From contig NZ_JBDIVF010000002.1 in assembly GCF_039631355.1 (NCBI RefSeq), positions 1 to 64,000 of the forward strand: a stretch of 64,000 bases of DNA, in the 5' to 3' direction. Made by a program: the position numbers and the translations under genes. Positions 8,252-16,756 of this stretch are shown piece by piece; position 1 is the stretch's first letter; each line of letters begins with the position of its first letter. This DNA is from Uliginosibacterium paludis. Lineage in GTDB: Bacteria > Pseudomonadota > Gammaproteobacteria > Burkholderiales > Rhodocyclaceae. The notes beneath the pieces are model-generated. The model was not told the origin of the DNA. It was given only the letters and a program-made list of their open reading frames with translations, and did no database searches.

Positions 8252-9067
8252 ATGCCCTTCATCGACGACCTCTCTGCCGCCTGGCAAAAGAACAACTCGC
8301 TTCTCTGCGTGGGCCTCGACCCGGACCTCTCGAAGTTCCCCGCACACCTGAAAGAGAAGCCGGACGCGATCTTCGAGTTCTGCAAGGCCATCGTCGATGT
8401 CACGGCGGATGTCGCCTGCTCCTTCAAGCCGCAGATCGCCTACTTCGCCGGCGAATCCGCCGAAGCCCAGCTCGAAGCGGTAATCGACTACATCCACGCC
8501 GAATACCCCGGCATCCCGGTGATTCTCGACGCCAAGCGCGGCGACATCGGCGCCACCGCCGCCCAGTACGCGAAGGAAGCCTTCGTGCGCTATCAGGCCG
8601 ACGCGCTCACGGTGAATCCTTACATGGGCTTCGACTCGGTCGAGCCCTATCTGGAGTACCCGGACTGCGGCCTCATCGTGCTCTGCCGCACCTCCAACCC
8701 CGGCGGCTCCGATCTGCAGAACCTCACGGTCGACGGCGGCAAGAAGCTGTACCAGCACGTCGCCGGCCTCGTCACTGAGAAGTGGAACAGGCACGGCCAG
8801 GCCGCACTGGTCGTCGGCGCCACCTTCCCGCAGGAGCTCGCTGACGTGCGCGCCATCATCGGTGACATGCCGCTGCTGGTGCCCGGCGTCGGCGCCCAGG
8901 GCGGTGACGTGCAAGCCACCGTGAACGCCGGCAAGACTGCCGCTGGCCTTGGCCTGATGATCAACTCCTCGCGCGCCATCCTCTACGCCGGCAAGGGTGA
9001 AGACTTCGCCGAGCAGGCCCGCAAGGTCGCCATCGCTACGCGCGACGACATCAACCACTACCGCTGA
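8252..9067 (+). CDS. pyrF: Orotidine 5'-phosphate decarboxylase, type 2
   Basis: PyrF converts OMP to UMP, the last step of de novo pyrimidine synthesis. The 271-residue length and the sequence NNSLLCVGLDPDLSKF mark the longer type 2 subgroup rather than the ~235-residue E. coli type. The catalytic DxKRGD motif is at residues 93-98 (D93, K95). MVNSSRAI-like phosphate-binding sequence occurs near the end as LMINSSRAILYA. The ATG at 8252 precedes the conserved N-terminus; an open frame extends 150 bp further upstream without family resemblance. The gene is monocistronic with a strong terminator 18 bp downstream. Confidence 0.95.
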   Translation: MPFIDDLSAAWQKNNSLLCVGLDPDLSKFPAHLKEKPDAIFEFCKAIVDVTADVACSFKPQIAYFAGESAEAQLEAVIDYIHAEYPGIPVILDAKRGDIGATAAQYAKEAFVRYQADALTVNPYMGFDSVEPYLEYPDCGLIVLCRTSNPGGSDLQNLTVDGGKKLYQHVAGLVTEKWNRHGQAALVVGATFPQELADVRAIIGDMPLLVPGVGAQGGDVQATVNAGKTAAGLGLMINSSRAILYAGKGEDFAEQARKVAIATRDDINHYR

Positions 9068-9085
9068 ACGCGGCACGCGCACATG

Positions 9086-9113
9086 AAAACGGGCTGCTTC
9101 GGCAGCCCGTTTT
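9086..9113. terminator. Terminator with UUCG loop between pyrF and a convergent gene
   Basis: AAAACGGGCTGC at 9086-9097 pairs perfectly with GCAGCCCGTTTT at 9102-9113 across a TTCG tetraloop. A-run and T-run on the two sides allow function in both directions, fitting the convergent genes pyrF and the zinc-finger gene ending at 9134. Confidence 0.93.
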
Positions 9114-9133
9114 GCATTGTCCGGGGCATCACC

Positions 9134-9403
9134 TCAGTCGAACAGTTCCTCAAAAAAGCTTTTCTTCCGCTTGTGGCGATAGTCACCATGCGACGAGGCG
9201 TGACCGTGGCTGTGCTGCGGGGCCGCATGCACCGGCTGGCGTGCCGGCACGGGCGGCACCGGATCAACCGACGCGCGCTCGATGATCTTGTCCAGCTCGC
9301 CGCGATCCAGCCAGACCCCGCGGCAGGCCGGGCAGTAGTCGATCTCGATTCCGTTGCGCTCACTCATCGTCAGCGTCTGATCCTTGCAAACCGGGCATTG
9401 CAT
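9134..9403 (-). CDS. TFIIB-type zinc-ribbon small protein
   Basis: An 89-residue protein with CPVC at residues 3-6 and CPAC at 24-27, followed by RGVWLDRGELDKIIE. This is the signature of the bacterial zf-TFIIB family, whose function is unknown. The middle is rich in Pro and His (HAAPQHSHGHASSHGDY), and the tail is basic then acidic (KRKKSFFEELFD). AGGAGA lies 7 bases before the ATG, which supports the start. It is transcribed toward pyrF and is about 100 bp from the end of the SDR gene. Confidence 0.87.
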   Translation of the reverse strand: MQCPVCKDQTLTMSERNGIEIDYCPACRGVWLDRGELDKIIERASVDPVPPVPARQPVHAAPQHSHGHASSHGDYRHKRKKSFFEELFD

Positions 9404-9503
9404 CGCGCATCTCCTGCGTGTTGAACATTGGCGGAGCAGCTTGGACAAGTCGCGACGCAGCCGGTTCAGGGCTGGCCGGATGCAGCCAGAGAACAAGGTG
9501 TAC

Positions 9504-10529
9504 TCAGTTCGCCCCGGCCACCGGTGACAGAATCTCCGCACCACACCCGGTCAGGCACACGCTCAGGTCCCATAGCCGGCGAGCCGCCTGCGGGTCGAGC
9601 GCATGTGCCTTCACACCGCACAGCCCGGCCGGCGCGTCGGCGGGCGAAGCGGAGCTCACGTCCGCCATCATCGGCGCCACGTCGCCATCCTCGCAGTACA
9701 GCCCGCCCAGCCCATCAAGGCACGGGTGTGCGGCGCACCACAGCACGGTGGCCGCGCCCTGCGCCACGGTCTTGAAGCCGCGCGTCACATCCTCAACCGG
9801 CTGGCCCTGCGCGTCGCGCGCGCCCGCCGCCTGCAGCATTTCCAGCGGCAGGAACTGGCCCAGCCGCGTCGCCGTCACATTGCCCGGATGCACGGCAAAT
9901 GCGCGCACGCCGAAAGGCGCGCCGCGCCGGTCGAGCTCCAGCGCGCACAGCACGTTGGCGGTTTTTGACTGGCCATAGGCCGCCCAGCGTTCATACGGGC
10001 GCTGGCGGAAATCCACATCCTCGAACACCACCGGCGAGAAGCGGTGCCCGCGTGAAGACACCAGCACCACCCGCGCCCCGCGCGCCGCCACCAGCGCCGG
10101 CCACAGGCGCACCGCAAGCTGGAAATGGCCGAGGTGATTGGTGGCGAACTGCAGTTCGTGGCCGCGCGCATCGCGGCGCAGCTCTGGCAGCGCCATGATC
10201 CCCGCGCAGCCCACCAGCAGATGCAGCGGCAGCTGCTCGGCGAGGAAGCGCTGGGCGAAAGCGTCGATTGAAGCCGGGTCGAGCAGGTCCATCGGCCAAA
10301 GCTCGGCCCCCGCCACCGCGCCCATTTGCGCGCGCGCGGCCGCCGCATCGCGCACCGGCACGATCACCCGGGCGCCCGCCTGCAGCAGCACCCGCACCGT
10401 CTCCAGCCCGATGCCCGAGCTGCCGCCCGTCACGATCGCCGTGCGCCCCTCAAGGCGGATGCCTGCCATGACCTCTGCGGCGATACTCGCCGCACCGAAG
10501 CCCGACCCCAATGGTTGCTGCACCGGCAT
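9504..10529 (-). CDS. Short-chain dehydrogenase/reductase
   Basis: A 341-residue SDR enzyme with the Rossmann motif TGGSSGIG at residues 34-41, the NAG-like CAGIMALPE, the VSSRGH active-site serine region and the catalytic YGQSK (YxxxK) about residue 195. It resembles the retinol dehydrogenase/WWOX-like SDRs (TNHLGHFQL). The substrate cannot be told. AGGAG precedes the ATG at 10529. It diverges from a marR-MFS pair, and the shared 153-bp gap contains two operator-like palindromes, so MarR probably controls it. An open frame continues upstream to 11249 but only as antisense of the neighbours. Confidence 0.88.
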   Translation of the reverse strand: MPVQQPLGSGFGAASIAAEVMAGIRLEGRTAIVTGGSSGIGLETVRVLLQAGARVIVPVRDAAAARAQMGAVAGAELWPMDLLDPASIDAFAQRFLAEQLPLHLLVGCAGIMALPELRRDARGHELQFATNHLGHFQLAVRLWPALVAARGARVVLVSSRGHRFSPVVFEDVDFRQRPYERWAAYGQSKTANVLCALELDRRGAPFGVRAFAVHPGNVTATRLGQFLPLEMLQAAGARDAQGQPVEDVTRGFKTVAQGAATVLWCAAHPCLDGLGGLYCEDGDVAPMMADVSSASPADAPAGLCGVKAHALDPQAARRLWDLSVCLTGCGAEILSPVAGAN

Positions 10530-10624
10530 GCCTGTCTCCTGAAATGCCCGTGGAGGGCGAGGTCCGCCATGATGCGCCGGATTTCCGCACAGTCCCGGAT
10601 GCAAATGTTGCGGAAGGTAAAACT

Positions 10625-10669
10625 GGTTGCTTATGGCAACCAACCCGTTAGACTGTTGCGTATAGCAAC
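10625..10669. promoter_or_regulatory. Twin palindromic operators between the SDR and marR genes
   Basis: GGTTGCTTATGGCAACC (10625-10641) and GTTGCGTATAGCAAC (10655-10669) are perfect inverted repeats with the same TTGC-N5-GCAA core. Their centres are 29 bp apart. The second ends 13 bp before the marR start. MarR proteins usually bind such palindromes in shared divergent promoters, so autoregulation plus control of the SDR gene is likely. Confidence 0.85.
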
Positions 10670-10682
10670 TTGAGTCCACATC

Positions 10683-11132
10683 ATGACTTCCCCCGACTCC
10701 AGCCAGATCCTGGCCGGCCAGCTGCGTGAGCTCGTCGGTCTCTACCTTGCCCGTCAGCGGCGCCATGCACATGAACAAGGCCTGGCCCAGACCGACCGCC
10801 TGCTCATGCTGCTGCACCGCCATGGCGCAGTCTCCCAGACCGAGTTCGGCCGCCTCGCCGGCCTCGACAAGAGCTGGGTCAGCCGCATCGTGGAGCGTTA
10901 TGCGGAAGACGGGCTGGTCGAGCGCAGGCCGCTGGAGAGCGACCGCCGCTGCATCGAGTTGCACCTCACGCCGAGCGGCGCCGAAAAAGCCCTCGCCATC
11001 GACCGGGTGCTGACCGCGCACGCCGAAGCCTTTTTCGGAACCCTCCCGGCCAGTACGCATGAAAACCTGCGCCAGGCGCTCGGCCTCATCCTCGAAGCCC
11101 TGCAGCAGCGCGACCCGCAGGAGGCCCTCTGA
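10683..11132 (+). CDS. MarR-family transcriptional regulator
   Basis: A 149-residue winged-helix repressor. The DNA-binding region runs from about residue 55 to 105: QTEFGRLAGLDKSWVSRIVE is the recognition helix segment and EDGLVERRPLESDRRCIELH is the beta-wing with the DRR signature. Proteins of this family usually release DNA on binding small aromatic or lipophilic ligands. The stop codon ends one base before the MFS transporter's ATG, so the two are translationally coupled. Two palindromes directly upstream are its likely binding sites. The ligand is unknown. Confidence 0.92.
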   Translation: MTSPDSSQILAGQLRELVGLYLARQRRHAHEQGLAQTDRLLMLLHRHGAVSQTEFGRLAGLDKSWVSRIVERYAEDGLVERRPLESDRRCIELHLTPSGAEKALAIDRVLTAHAEAFFGTLPASTHENLRQALGLILEALQQRDPQEAL

Positions 11133-11133
11133 C

Positions 11134-12687
11134 ATGGAACAGCCCGTCCGCTCCTTCCGCGCCTCGCTCGCCGCGATGATCGGCATCTGCCTGGTCATCA
11201 TCCTGATCGCGCTCGACTCCACCGTGGTCGGCACCGCCATGCCGCGCATCGTGGCCGAGCTGCGCGGCTACGACCTCTATCCCTGGATTGCCTCGGCCTA
11301 CCTGATGGGCAGCGCGATCACGATTCCTATTGCCGGCCGGCTGGGGGATCTCTATGGCCGCAAGCCCTTCGTGCTGGCCGCGATCATCCTCTTCACCGCC
11401 ACCTCGGCGGCCTGTGGCTTTGCCGGCAGCATGGTCCAGCTGATGATTGCCCGCGGCCTGCAGGGCATTGGCGGCGGCATGCTGGTGGGGGTGGCTTTCG
11501 CCTGCGTGCCGGACCTGTTCCCGGACCGTGCCCAGCGCGTACGCTGGCAGGTGCTGCTCTCGGCCAGCTTCGGCGTGGCCTCGGCCATCGGCCCGAGCCT
11601 CGGCGGCTGGCTCACCGAGCATTACGGCTGGCGCTCGGTCTTCACGATCAACCTGCCCGTCGCCCTGCTGGCGCTGCCGGTGGTGTGGCACTTCCTGCCC
11701 CACATCGTGCATCACGAGGAAGGCGACCGCAGCATCGACTGGATGGGTGCAGCCATGCTCGCCGTCAGCCTGATCGCGCTGCTGCTGGGCTCGGAAGCCA
11801 TCCAGGCCCACGGTTTCATGCATCCGCAGGGCCCGCTGCTGATGCTGGGCGCGGTGGCGGCCGGCGCGCTGTTTGTCTGGTATCAGCACCGCTCGGCGTC
11901 TCCCATCATTCCGCCGGAGATGTTCGCCAATCGCGATGCGCTCAAGCTCATGGCGCTGGGCCTGCTGACCGGCCTCTCGATGTTCGTGCTGGTGTTCTAT
12001 TCGCCGCTGCTGCTGCAGGGCGGTTTCGGTGCCTCGCCGAAGCAGGCCGGCTTCCTGATGACGCCGCTGCTCGTCTGCATCACGCTCGGCTCGATCATCA
12101 ACGGTCGCATCCTGCCGCGCGTCGCGCGTGCCGAGCGGGTGATCGCCTGGGGGCAGGCCGGCACGCTGGCCAGCTGCCTGCTGCTGGCACTGCTCGATCG
12201 CGGCAGTCCGGACTGGCAGGTGCTCACGCAGTTCGCGCTGTGCGGCCTGAGCCTCGGATTCCAGCTGCCCAACCTGACGCTGCAGATGATGGCGGTTGCC
12301 GGCAAGAAGAATCTGGGCGTGGGCACCGCGCTGATCCAGACCACACGGATGATCGGCAGCATGCTGGGCGTGGGAATTGCCGGCGTGCTGGTCAATGCGC
12401 GCTACGCGCTGGAAGTCGACAGCGCGCTGAAAGGCCTGCCGGTGCAGAACGCGACGCTCGACGCGCTGATGCGTTCGCCACAGCTGCTGATTCGCGACGC
12501 CGACCAGGTGAGTCTGCTGAAGCTCGCCACACAGCTGGGTTTCGACCCGATGCCGCTGCTGGATCAGGCCCGCCACGCGCTGGTGGACGGCATCCACTGG
12601 AGCTTCGTGCTGAGCGCGGTCATCGCCGCCCTGAGTGTTGCAATCAGTCTGCGCCTGCCCCGCTACGAGATCAGCAAAAAACGGTAG
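11134..12687 (+). CDS. MFS drug efflux transporter, DHA2 (14-TM) type
   Basis: A 517-residue inner-membrane proton antiporter. Motif C-like and motif A sequences are visible: LDSTVVGTAMPRIV near residue 25 is the DHA2 motif D, GRLGDLYGRKPF near 70 is motif A, and GPSLGGWLTEHYGWR near 150 is motif C. Length and number of hydrophobic stretches fit 14 TM segments. The start is the ATG at 11134, one base after the MarR stop; an open frame reaches further upstream through marR but is not a gene. MarR/DHA2 pairs typically export antibiotics or toxic aromatics. Confidence 0.93.
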   Translation: MEQPVRSFRASLAAMIGICLVIILIALDSTVVGTAMPRIVAELRGYDLYPWIASAYLMGSAITIPIAGRLGDLYGRKPFVLAAIILFTATSAACGFAGSMVQLMIARGLQGIGGGMLVGVAFACVPDLFPDRAQRVRWQVLLSASFGVASAIGPSLGGWLTEHYGWRSVFTINLPVALLALPVVWHFLPHIVHHEEGDRSIDWMGAAMLAVSLIALLLGSEAIQAHGFMHPQGPLLMLGAVAAGALFVWYQHRSASPIIPPEMFANRDALKLMALGLLTGLSMFVLVFYSPLLLQGGFGASPKQAGFLMTPLLVCITLGSIINGRILPRVARAERVIAWGQAGTLASCLLLALLDRGSPDWQVLTQFALCGLSLGFQLPNLTLQMMAVAGKKNLGVGTALIQTTRMIGSMLGVGIAGVLVNARYALEVDSALKGLPVQNATLDALMRSPQLLIRDADQVSLLKLATQLGFDPMPLLDQARHALVDGIHWSFVLSAVIAALSVAISLRLPRYEISKKR

Positions 12688-12762
12688 CATGCGGCCAGAT
12701 CAAGGAAAGCTGGCGATAATTCGCTAGTCTTCAGAATTCTTCCGTTCCCACCGAGGCTTCCC

Positions 12763-13602
12763 ATGACGATCTACCAGGGCATCGAACACGTCGCCATCTT
12801 CTCGCCGGACTCAACCCGCCTGAGGGACTGGTACGCGAGCATGCTCGACATGAAGTGCATCCTCGACAACGGCAAGGGCGTGTATTTCATGCTCATGGCC
12901 GATGGCTCGATGATCGAGCTGGTATCGGGCGACGAGCCTTCGCGGGCGGGAAACAAGCCTCAGGTGAAGGACGCGGGCCTGCGCCATATCGCGCTGGCGG
13001 TGTCGGAACACGATTTCGGCGCGGCAGTGCATCGCCTGGTCGAATCCGGCGTGGAGATCGTGGGCGAGAGCCCGCGCCAGTTCCCCGAAGGCATGGCGAC
13101 CTTCCACTTCCGGGACCCGGACGGCAACATCCTGCACCTGATCTCGCGCCCGAACCGCCTCTCGCTGGGCATCGCCCCGCAGCTGGCTGACGCGCCGCGC
13201 AACACGCTGATCCAGGGCATCGAGCACACCTGCATCATGGCGCGCAATCCCGAAACCCTGCGCCAGTGGTATATCGACGCGCTGGGCTTCCAGCTCATCG
13301 TGCGGGATGACGGCCACGGCACGGCCTTCGTGCTGGGCGCCGATGGCCGCTCGATCATCGAATTCATCCAGGCCGAAACCGACAAGGGCATCGAGCCGGT
13401 GAAGGCGCTGGGCATCCGGCACATCGCGATCCGTGTGAGCCAGGCCGACGCGGCCAGCGCCGCCGCGCGGCTGAAACCGATGGGCGTGGAAGTGGTCGAA
13501 GACTATGTGGCGCGCCCCGACGGCGTCCACCTGTTCTTCTTCCGCGACCCGGAGGGCAACATCCTCCATCTGGTCGGCCGCCCGCAACCCCTCGCCAGGT
13601 AA
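12763..13602 (+). CDS. Tandem VOC (glyoxalase/dioxygenase-fold) protein
   Basis: A 279-residue protein made of two vicinal-oxygen-chelate domains, about residues 1-132 and 145-275. Each begins with the same pattern (IEHVAIFSPDSTRLRDWY and IEHTCIMARNPETLRQWY) and each ends with FRDP-G-NILHL, so the domains arose by duplication. H and E residues in these positions could form metal sites. Members act as glyoxalases, extradiol dioxygenases or resistance proteins; the substrate is unknown. It is followed 9 bp later by a membrane protein gene and may be co-transcribed with it. Confidence 0.88.
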   Translation: MTIYQGIEHVAIFSPDSTRLRDWYASMLDMKCILDNGKGVYFMLMADGSMIELVSGDEPSRAGNKPQVKDAGLRHIALAVSEHDFGAAVHRLVESGVEIVGESPRQFPEGMATFHFRDPDGNILHLISRPNRLSLGIAPQLADAPRNTLIQGIEHTCIMARNPETLRQWYIDALGFQLIVRDDGHGTAFVLGADGRSIIEFIQAETDKGIEPVKALGIRHIAIRVSQADAASAAARLKPMGVEVVEDYVARPDGVHLFFFRDPEGNILHLVGRPQPLAR

Positions 13603-13611
13603 CACCCTTTC

Positions 13612-14106
13612 ATGAGTACCAAGCTGTACGAGCGCTCGACGCGTGACGCCGAGCGCTATTTCCTTGTCGTCACCAGCATCGCCATTGCCTGCGCAGCCTT
13701 TGTCTGGTTCGTCTCCGAAAACCAGACCATCGCCGGCCTGATCCTGGCCTTTGCGGCCTGGCACATCGTGCATCGCATCTACCGCGGCGCGCCGGTCGGC
13801 GTCCCGATGCTCGAAGTGGCGGAAGATTTCCTCTGGTTCCGCAATCCGGCCATGAAGCCGATGCGGGTCGACCGCATCGCGCTCGACCGCCTGCACTCGG
13901 TGGAGCTCGAAGGCGAGGAGCATCTGCGCTATTTCAACTGCAAGCTCATGAATGGCAACAACGTCCGTGTCGGCCCCTTCGAGCGCGGCCAGGGCGAACT
14001 GGTGATCGCCGAGTGGTTCTACCGCAACCTGCCTGACACGCCCTTCCATGTGAATGCCTCGGCCACGCCGATGCAGCGCATGGACACCCGGCCGCCCGGC
14101 CTCTGA
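13612..14106 (+). CDS. Membrane protein with two N-terminal TM segments and a PH-like tail
   Basis: A 164-residue protein. Two hydrophobic segments lie at about residues 18-36 and 43-58, followed by a cytoplasmic tail with alternating strands (MLEVAEDFLWFRNP, IALDRLHSVELEGEE, NNVRVGPFERGQGEL). The arrangement resembles small bacterial proteins with a bacterial PH domain after a hairpin of TM helices. I do not recognise a specific family, and the function is unknown. It starts 9 bp after the VOC gene. Confidence 0.75.
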   Translation: MSTKLYERSTRDAERYFLVVTSIAIACAAFVWFVSENQTIAGLILAFAAWHIVHRIYRGAPVGVPMLEVAEDFLWFRNPAMKPMRVDRIALDRLHSVELEGEEHLRYFNCKLMNGNNVRVGPFERGQGELVIAEWFYRNLPDTPFHVNASATPMQRMDTRPPGL

Positions 14107-14116
14107 TCCGCCTCTC

Positions 14117-14998
14117 TTGAACAGCCGCAACTTCATCCGCCTGCTCGTGCTGGCCGCCATCTGGGGCGGCTCTTTCCTGTGCATGCGGATCGCGGTACCG
14201 GTCATGGGGCCGGTGGCACTGATGGAAAGCCGGGTCGGTCTGGCCGCCGTGATGCTGGGCCTCATTGCCCTGCGTGCCGGCCAGCCTTTCTGGCCCCGCC
14301 GGCACTGGCCGGACTTCCTCGTGCTGGGGGTGCTCAACACCGCACTCCCCTTCCTGCTCTACGCCTGGGCGGCGCAAACGCTCGGCGCCTCGCTGCTGGC
14401 CATCCTGAACGCGACAGCGCCGATCTGGGGTGCGATCTGGTCCGCGCTCTGGCTGCGCCAGCTGCCCGGCCTGCGTGCCGGCAGCGGGCTGGTGCTGGGG
14501 CTCGCAGGCGTGGGCGTGGTCGTCGGCTTCGATCCGGCGGCGCACAGCAGTGCCGGCCTGCTCGCCATGCTGGCCGGCGTGATGGCGCCCTGCTGCTACG
14601 GCCTGGCCACCACCTGGCTCAAGCGCCGCAAGAATCCGCCTGCCGCCGCAGAAACCGCCCAGGGCAGCATGTTGGCGGCCAGCCTGGTGCTGCTGCCGGT
14701 GCTGCCCTTCTCCCCGCTGCCGGCGCTGCCCGGCGTGCCGGTGCTGGTTGCCGTGCTGGCGCTCGGCCTGCTGTGTACCGGCCTCGCCTACCGGATCTAT
14801 TTCCGTCTGGTCGAGGAAGCCGGCCCGACCCGCGCGCTGACCGTCACCTTTCTGGTACCGGTTTTCGGCGTGCTCTGGGGCCACCTGCTGCTGGGCGAGA
14901 GCCTTTCGCTGCGCAGCCTGGCCGGTGCGGTGATCGTGATTGCCGGCACCATGCTCAGCACCGGCTTCTCGATCAGGCAGCTCTTCCAGCGCTCATAG
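14117..14998 (+). CDS. EamA/DMT-family transporter
   Basis: A 293-residue inner-membrane protein with ten hydrophobic stretches in two EamA repeats. Typical strings are LAAIWGGSFLCMRIA at the start and EAGPTRALTVTFLVPVFGVLWGHLLLGE in the second half. Family members export amino acids, metabolites or drugs; the substrate is not evident. The start is probably the TTG at 14117, which gives the family's N-terminus directly. An ATG at 14054 would overlap the previous gene and add unrelated residues. The stop overlaps the convergent UPF0016 gene by a few bases. Confidence 0.9.
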   Translation: MNSRNFIRLLVLAAIWGGSFLCMRIAVPVMGPVALMESRVGLAAVMLGLIALRAGQPFWPRRHWPDFLVLGVLNTALPFLLYAWAAQTLGASLLAILNATAPIWGAIWSALWLRQLPGLRAGSGLVLGLAGVGVVVGFDPAAHSSAGLLAMLAGVMAPCCYGLATTWLKRRKNPPAAAETAQGSMLAASLVLLPVLPFSPLPALPGVPVLVAVLALGLLCTGLAYRIYFRLVEEAGPTRALTVTFLVPVFGVLWGHLLLGESLSLRSLAGAVIVIAGTMLSTGFSIRQLFQRS

Positions 14999-15565
14999 CA
15001 CGCTGCCGAGGTTGAACAGGGCCGCCAGGCCCAGCGCCAGGAAAATCAGGGCGCAGACGATGTGCACGACCTTGATCGGCACGATCTTCGTCAGCCTGTC
15101 GCCGAACCACACCACCGGCGCGTTCGCCAGCATCATGCCGGCCGTCGTGCCCGCGACCACCGCCACCAGCGAGCTGTACTTGGCCGCCAGCGCCACGGTG
15201 GCGATCTGCGTCTTGTCACCCATCTCGACAATGAAAAACGCGATCACGGTGGTCAGGAAGGCGCCGAAGCGAGCGGGTTTGGGCGCATCGTCATCGTCGA
15301 GCTTGTCGGGGATCAGCATCCAGCCCGCCATGGCGATGAAGGAGATACCGAGGATCCAGCGCATCGCGTCCGCCCCGAGATTGAGCGTGATCCACTGGCC
15401 AACCGCCGCCGCACAGGCGTGATTGACCAGGGTGGCGGCAAAGATGCCGGCCACGATCGGCAGGGGTTTCTTGAGGCGTGCCGCGAGGACGAGGGCGAGC
15501 AGCTGAGTCTTGTCGCCCATTTCAGCGAGCGCGACGATGCCGGTCGAGACGAGAAAAGCTTCCAT
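14993..15565 (-). CDS. UPF0016/GDT1-family manganese exporter
   Basis: A 190-residue inner-membrane protein with two copies of the E-x-G-D-K-[TS] motif: ALAEMGDKTQLLALVL near residue 12 and FIVEMGDKTQIATVAL near 112, in about six TM segments. This is the defining feature of UPF0016 (TMEM165/Gdt1) cation transporters. Bacterial members such as MneA export manganese. The direct evidence for that role here is the yybP-ykoY (Mn-sensing) riboswitch in the leader. The ATG at 15565 fits the family N-terminus. The 3' end overlaps the end of the convergent EamA gene. Confidence 0.94.
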   Translation of the reverse strand: MEAFLVSTGIVALAEMGDKTQLLALVLAARLKKPLPIVAGIFAATLVNHACAAAVGQWITLNLGADAMRWILGISFIAMAGWMLIPDKLDDDDAPKPARFGAFLTTVIAFFIVEMGDKTQIATVALAAKYSSLVAVVAGTTAGMMLANAPVVWFGDRLTKIVPIKVVHIVCALIFLALGLAALFNLGSVL

Positions 15566-15640
15566 GATTTCTTCGGGCGGGCCGGCGGCAGACGAACCAG
15601 TGACTGCCACAGCCCGCCAACCCGCGTCAGCGCTGCAGCA

Positions 15641-15780
15641 GTCAAAGGTCTCGCCGGGCCGTGGATCCAGGGCGGATCCGGTTGGCTCCCTGCGCCATGT
15701 CAGCCCGCTGTGGCAGGCCGGACAAGTCTGTTGACGCAGGGTCCGCTTGAAGCGGATGGCTACTCCCCGATGACGGGGCG
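15641..15780 (-). ncRNA. yybP-ykoY manganese riboswitch
   Basis: On the minus strand the leader contains the conserved GGGGAGTAGCC (15758-15768), GTCAACAGACTTGTC (15721-15735) and GAGACCTTTGAC (15641-15652), in the order of the yybP-ykoY motif. A GTCA/TGAC pairing can close the P1 helix. This class binds Mn2+ and turns on exporters. The element ends about 75 bases before the UPF0016 start codon. Confidence 0.9.
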
Positions 15781-15818
15781 GATGATACAGACTTTCGAGC
15801 AGTCCTCCAAACCGGCGC

Positions 15819-16721
15819 TCAGGCGCGCGGGGCCGCCTCGCGCCGGTAGGCCCAGACCATCATCGCCACGCCGGCCAGCACCATCGGCAGGCTCAGCCAC
15901 TGTCCCATCGACAGATGCCCCGCCAGCAGACCGAGGAAATCATCCGGCTCGCGGGCGAACTCGGCGATGAAGCGGAAGCTGCCATAGCCGATCAGGAAGA
16001 GCCCGGAGACTGCCCCCGTCGGCCGGGGCTTGCGCGAGAACAGCCACAGGATCACGAACAGCGTCAGGCCTTCGAGCGCGAACTGGTAGAGCTGCGACGC
16101 ATGCCGCGGCAGGCCCACCAGCAGCTGGTGGCTCACCGGGTCGAGATACTGCACTGCCGAGCCCTGCAGGGCCGGGTTGTCGGCCAGCAGCTTGGCGTCC
16201 ACCTGCCAGGCCTGCGGAAAAAGCATCGCCCAGGGCACATCCGGCGTGGTCACGCGGCCCCACAGCTCGCCATTGATGAAGTTGCCGATGCGGCCCGCAG
16301 CCAGCCCGGTCGGCACCAGCGGCGCGACGAAATCGCCCACCTGCAGGAAGTGGCGACCGGTCTTGCGACCGAAGAACCAGAGCGCGAAAAGCACGCCCAG
16401 CAAGCCGCCATGGAAGGCCATGCCCCCCTCCCAGACCTTGAGGATCTCGAGCGGATGCGACAGATAGAAGCTCGCCTTGTAGAAAAGGATGTAGCCCAAA
16501 CGTCCGCCCAAGATCACGCCGAGCATGCCGTAAAAGAGGAGGTCGTCGAGCTCGGTCCTGTTCCAGCCAAGGTCCGGCCGCGTCCGGATCCGGTGGCGCC
16601 CCAGCATCACGAAGAGCAGGAAGGCCAGCAGATACATCAGTCCGTACCAGCGGATGTGAAGCGGGCCGAGCGAAAGCGCGATCGGATCGAACTGCGGATG
16701 GATCAGGGGCTGGACGGACAT
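15819..16721 (-). CDS. lgt: Prolipoprotein diacylglyceryl transferase
   Basis: Lgt moves diacylglycerol from phosphatidylglycerol to the lipobox cysteine of prelipoproteins in the inner membrane, the first step of lipoprotein maturation. The 300-residue product has seven hydrophobic segments. The signature GRIGNFINGE is at residues 143-152 (R144), and the essential histidine is H104 in MAFHGG. Y27 in RWYGLMY is also conserved. It diverges from ilvD over 100 bp containing a perfect palindrome. The UPF0016 gene downstream has its own riboswitch leader, so the two are separately regulated. Confidence 0.97.
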   Translation of the reverse strand: MSVQPLIHPQFDPIALSLGPLHIRWYGLMYLLAFLLFVMLGRHRIRTRPDLGWNRTELDDLLFYGMLGVILGGRLGYILFYKASFYLSHPLEILKVWEGGMAFHGGLLGVLFALWFFGRKTGRHFLQVGDFVAPLVPTGLAAGRIGNFINGELWGRVTTPDVPWAMLFPQAWQVDAKLLADNPALQGSAVQYLDPVSHQLLVGLPRHASQLYQFALEGLTLFVILWLFSRKPRPTGAVSGLFLIGYGSFRFIAEFAREPDDFLGLLAGHLSMGQWLSLPMVLAGVAMMVWAYRREAAPRA

Positions 16722-16740
16722 CGTGACGGCGACAGGCTAG

Positions 16741-16756
16741 AATTGAGGGCTCAATT
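16741..16756. promoter_or_regulatory. Palindrome in the divergent lgt/ilvD promoter region
   Basis: AATTGAG and CTCAATT form a perfect inverted repeat around GG, 20 bp from the lgt start and 65 bp from the ilvD start. Its position suits an operator acting on one or both promoters. The cognate regulator is unknown. Confidence 0.5.

Noticed and set aside
8054..9082. Upstream extension of the minus-strand lipoprotein frame (6734-9082) through pyrF
   Set aside because: The part beyond 8053 is antisense to pyrF and precedes the lipoprotein signal peptide, so it is not coding.
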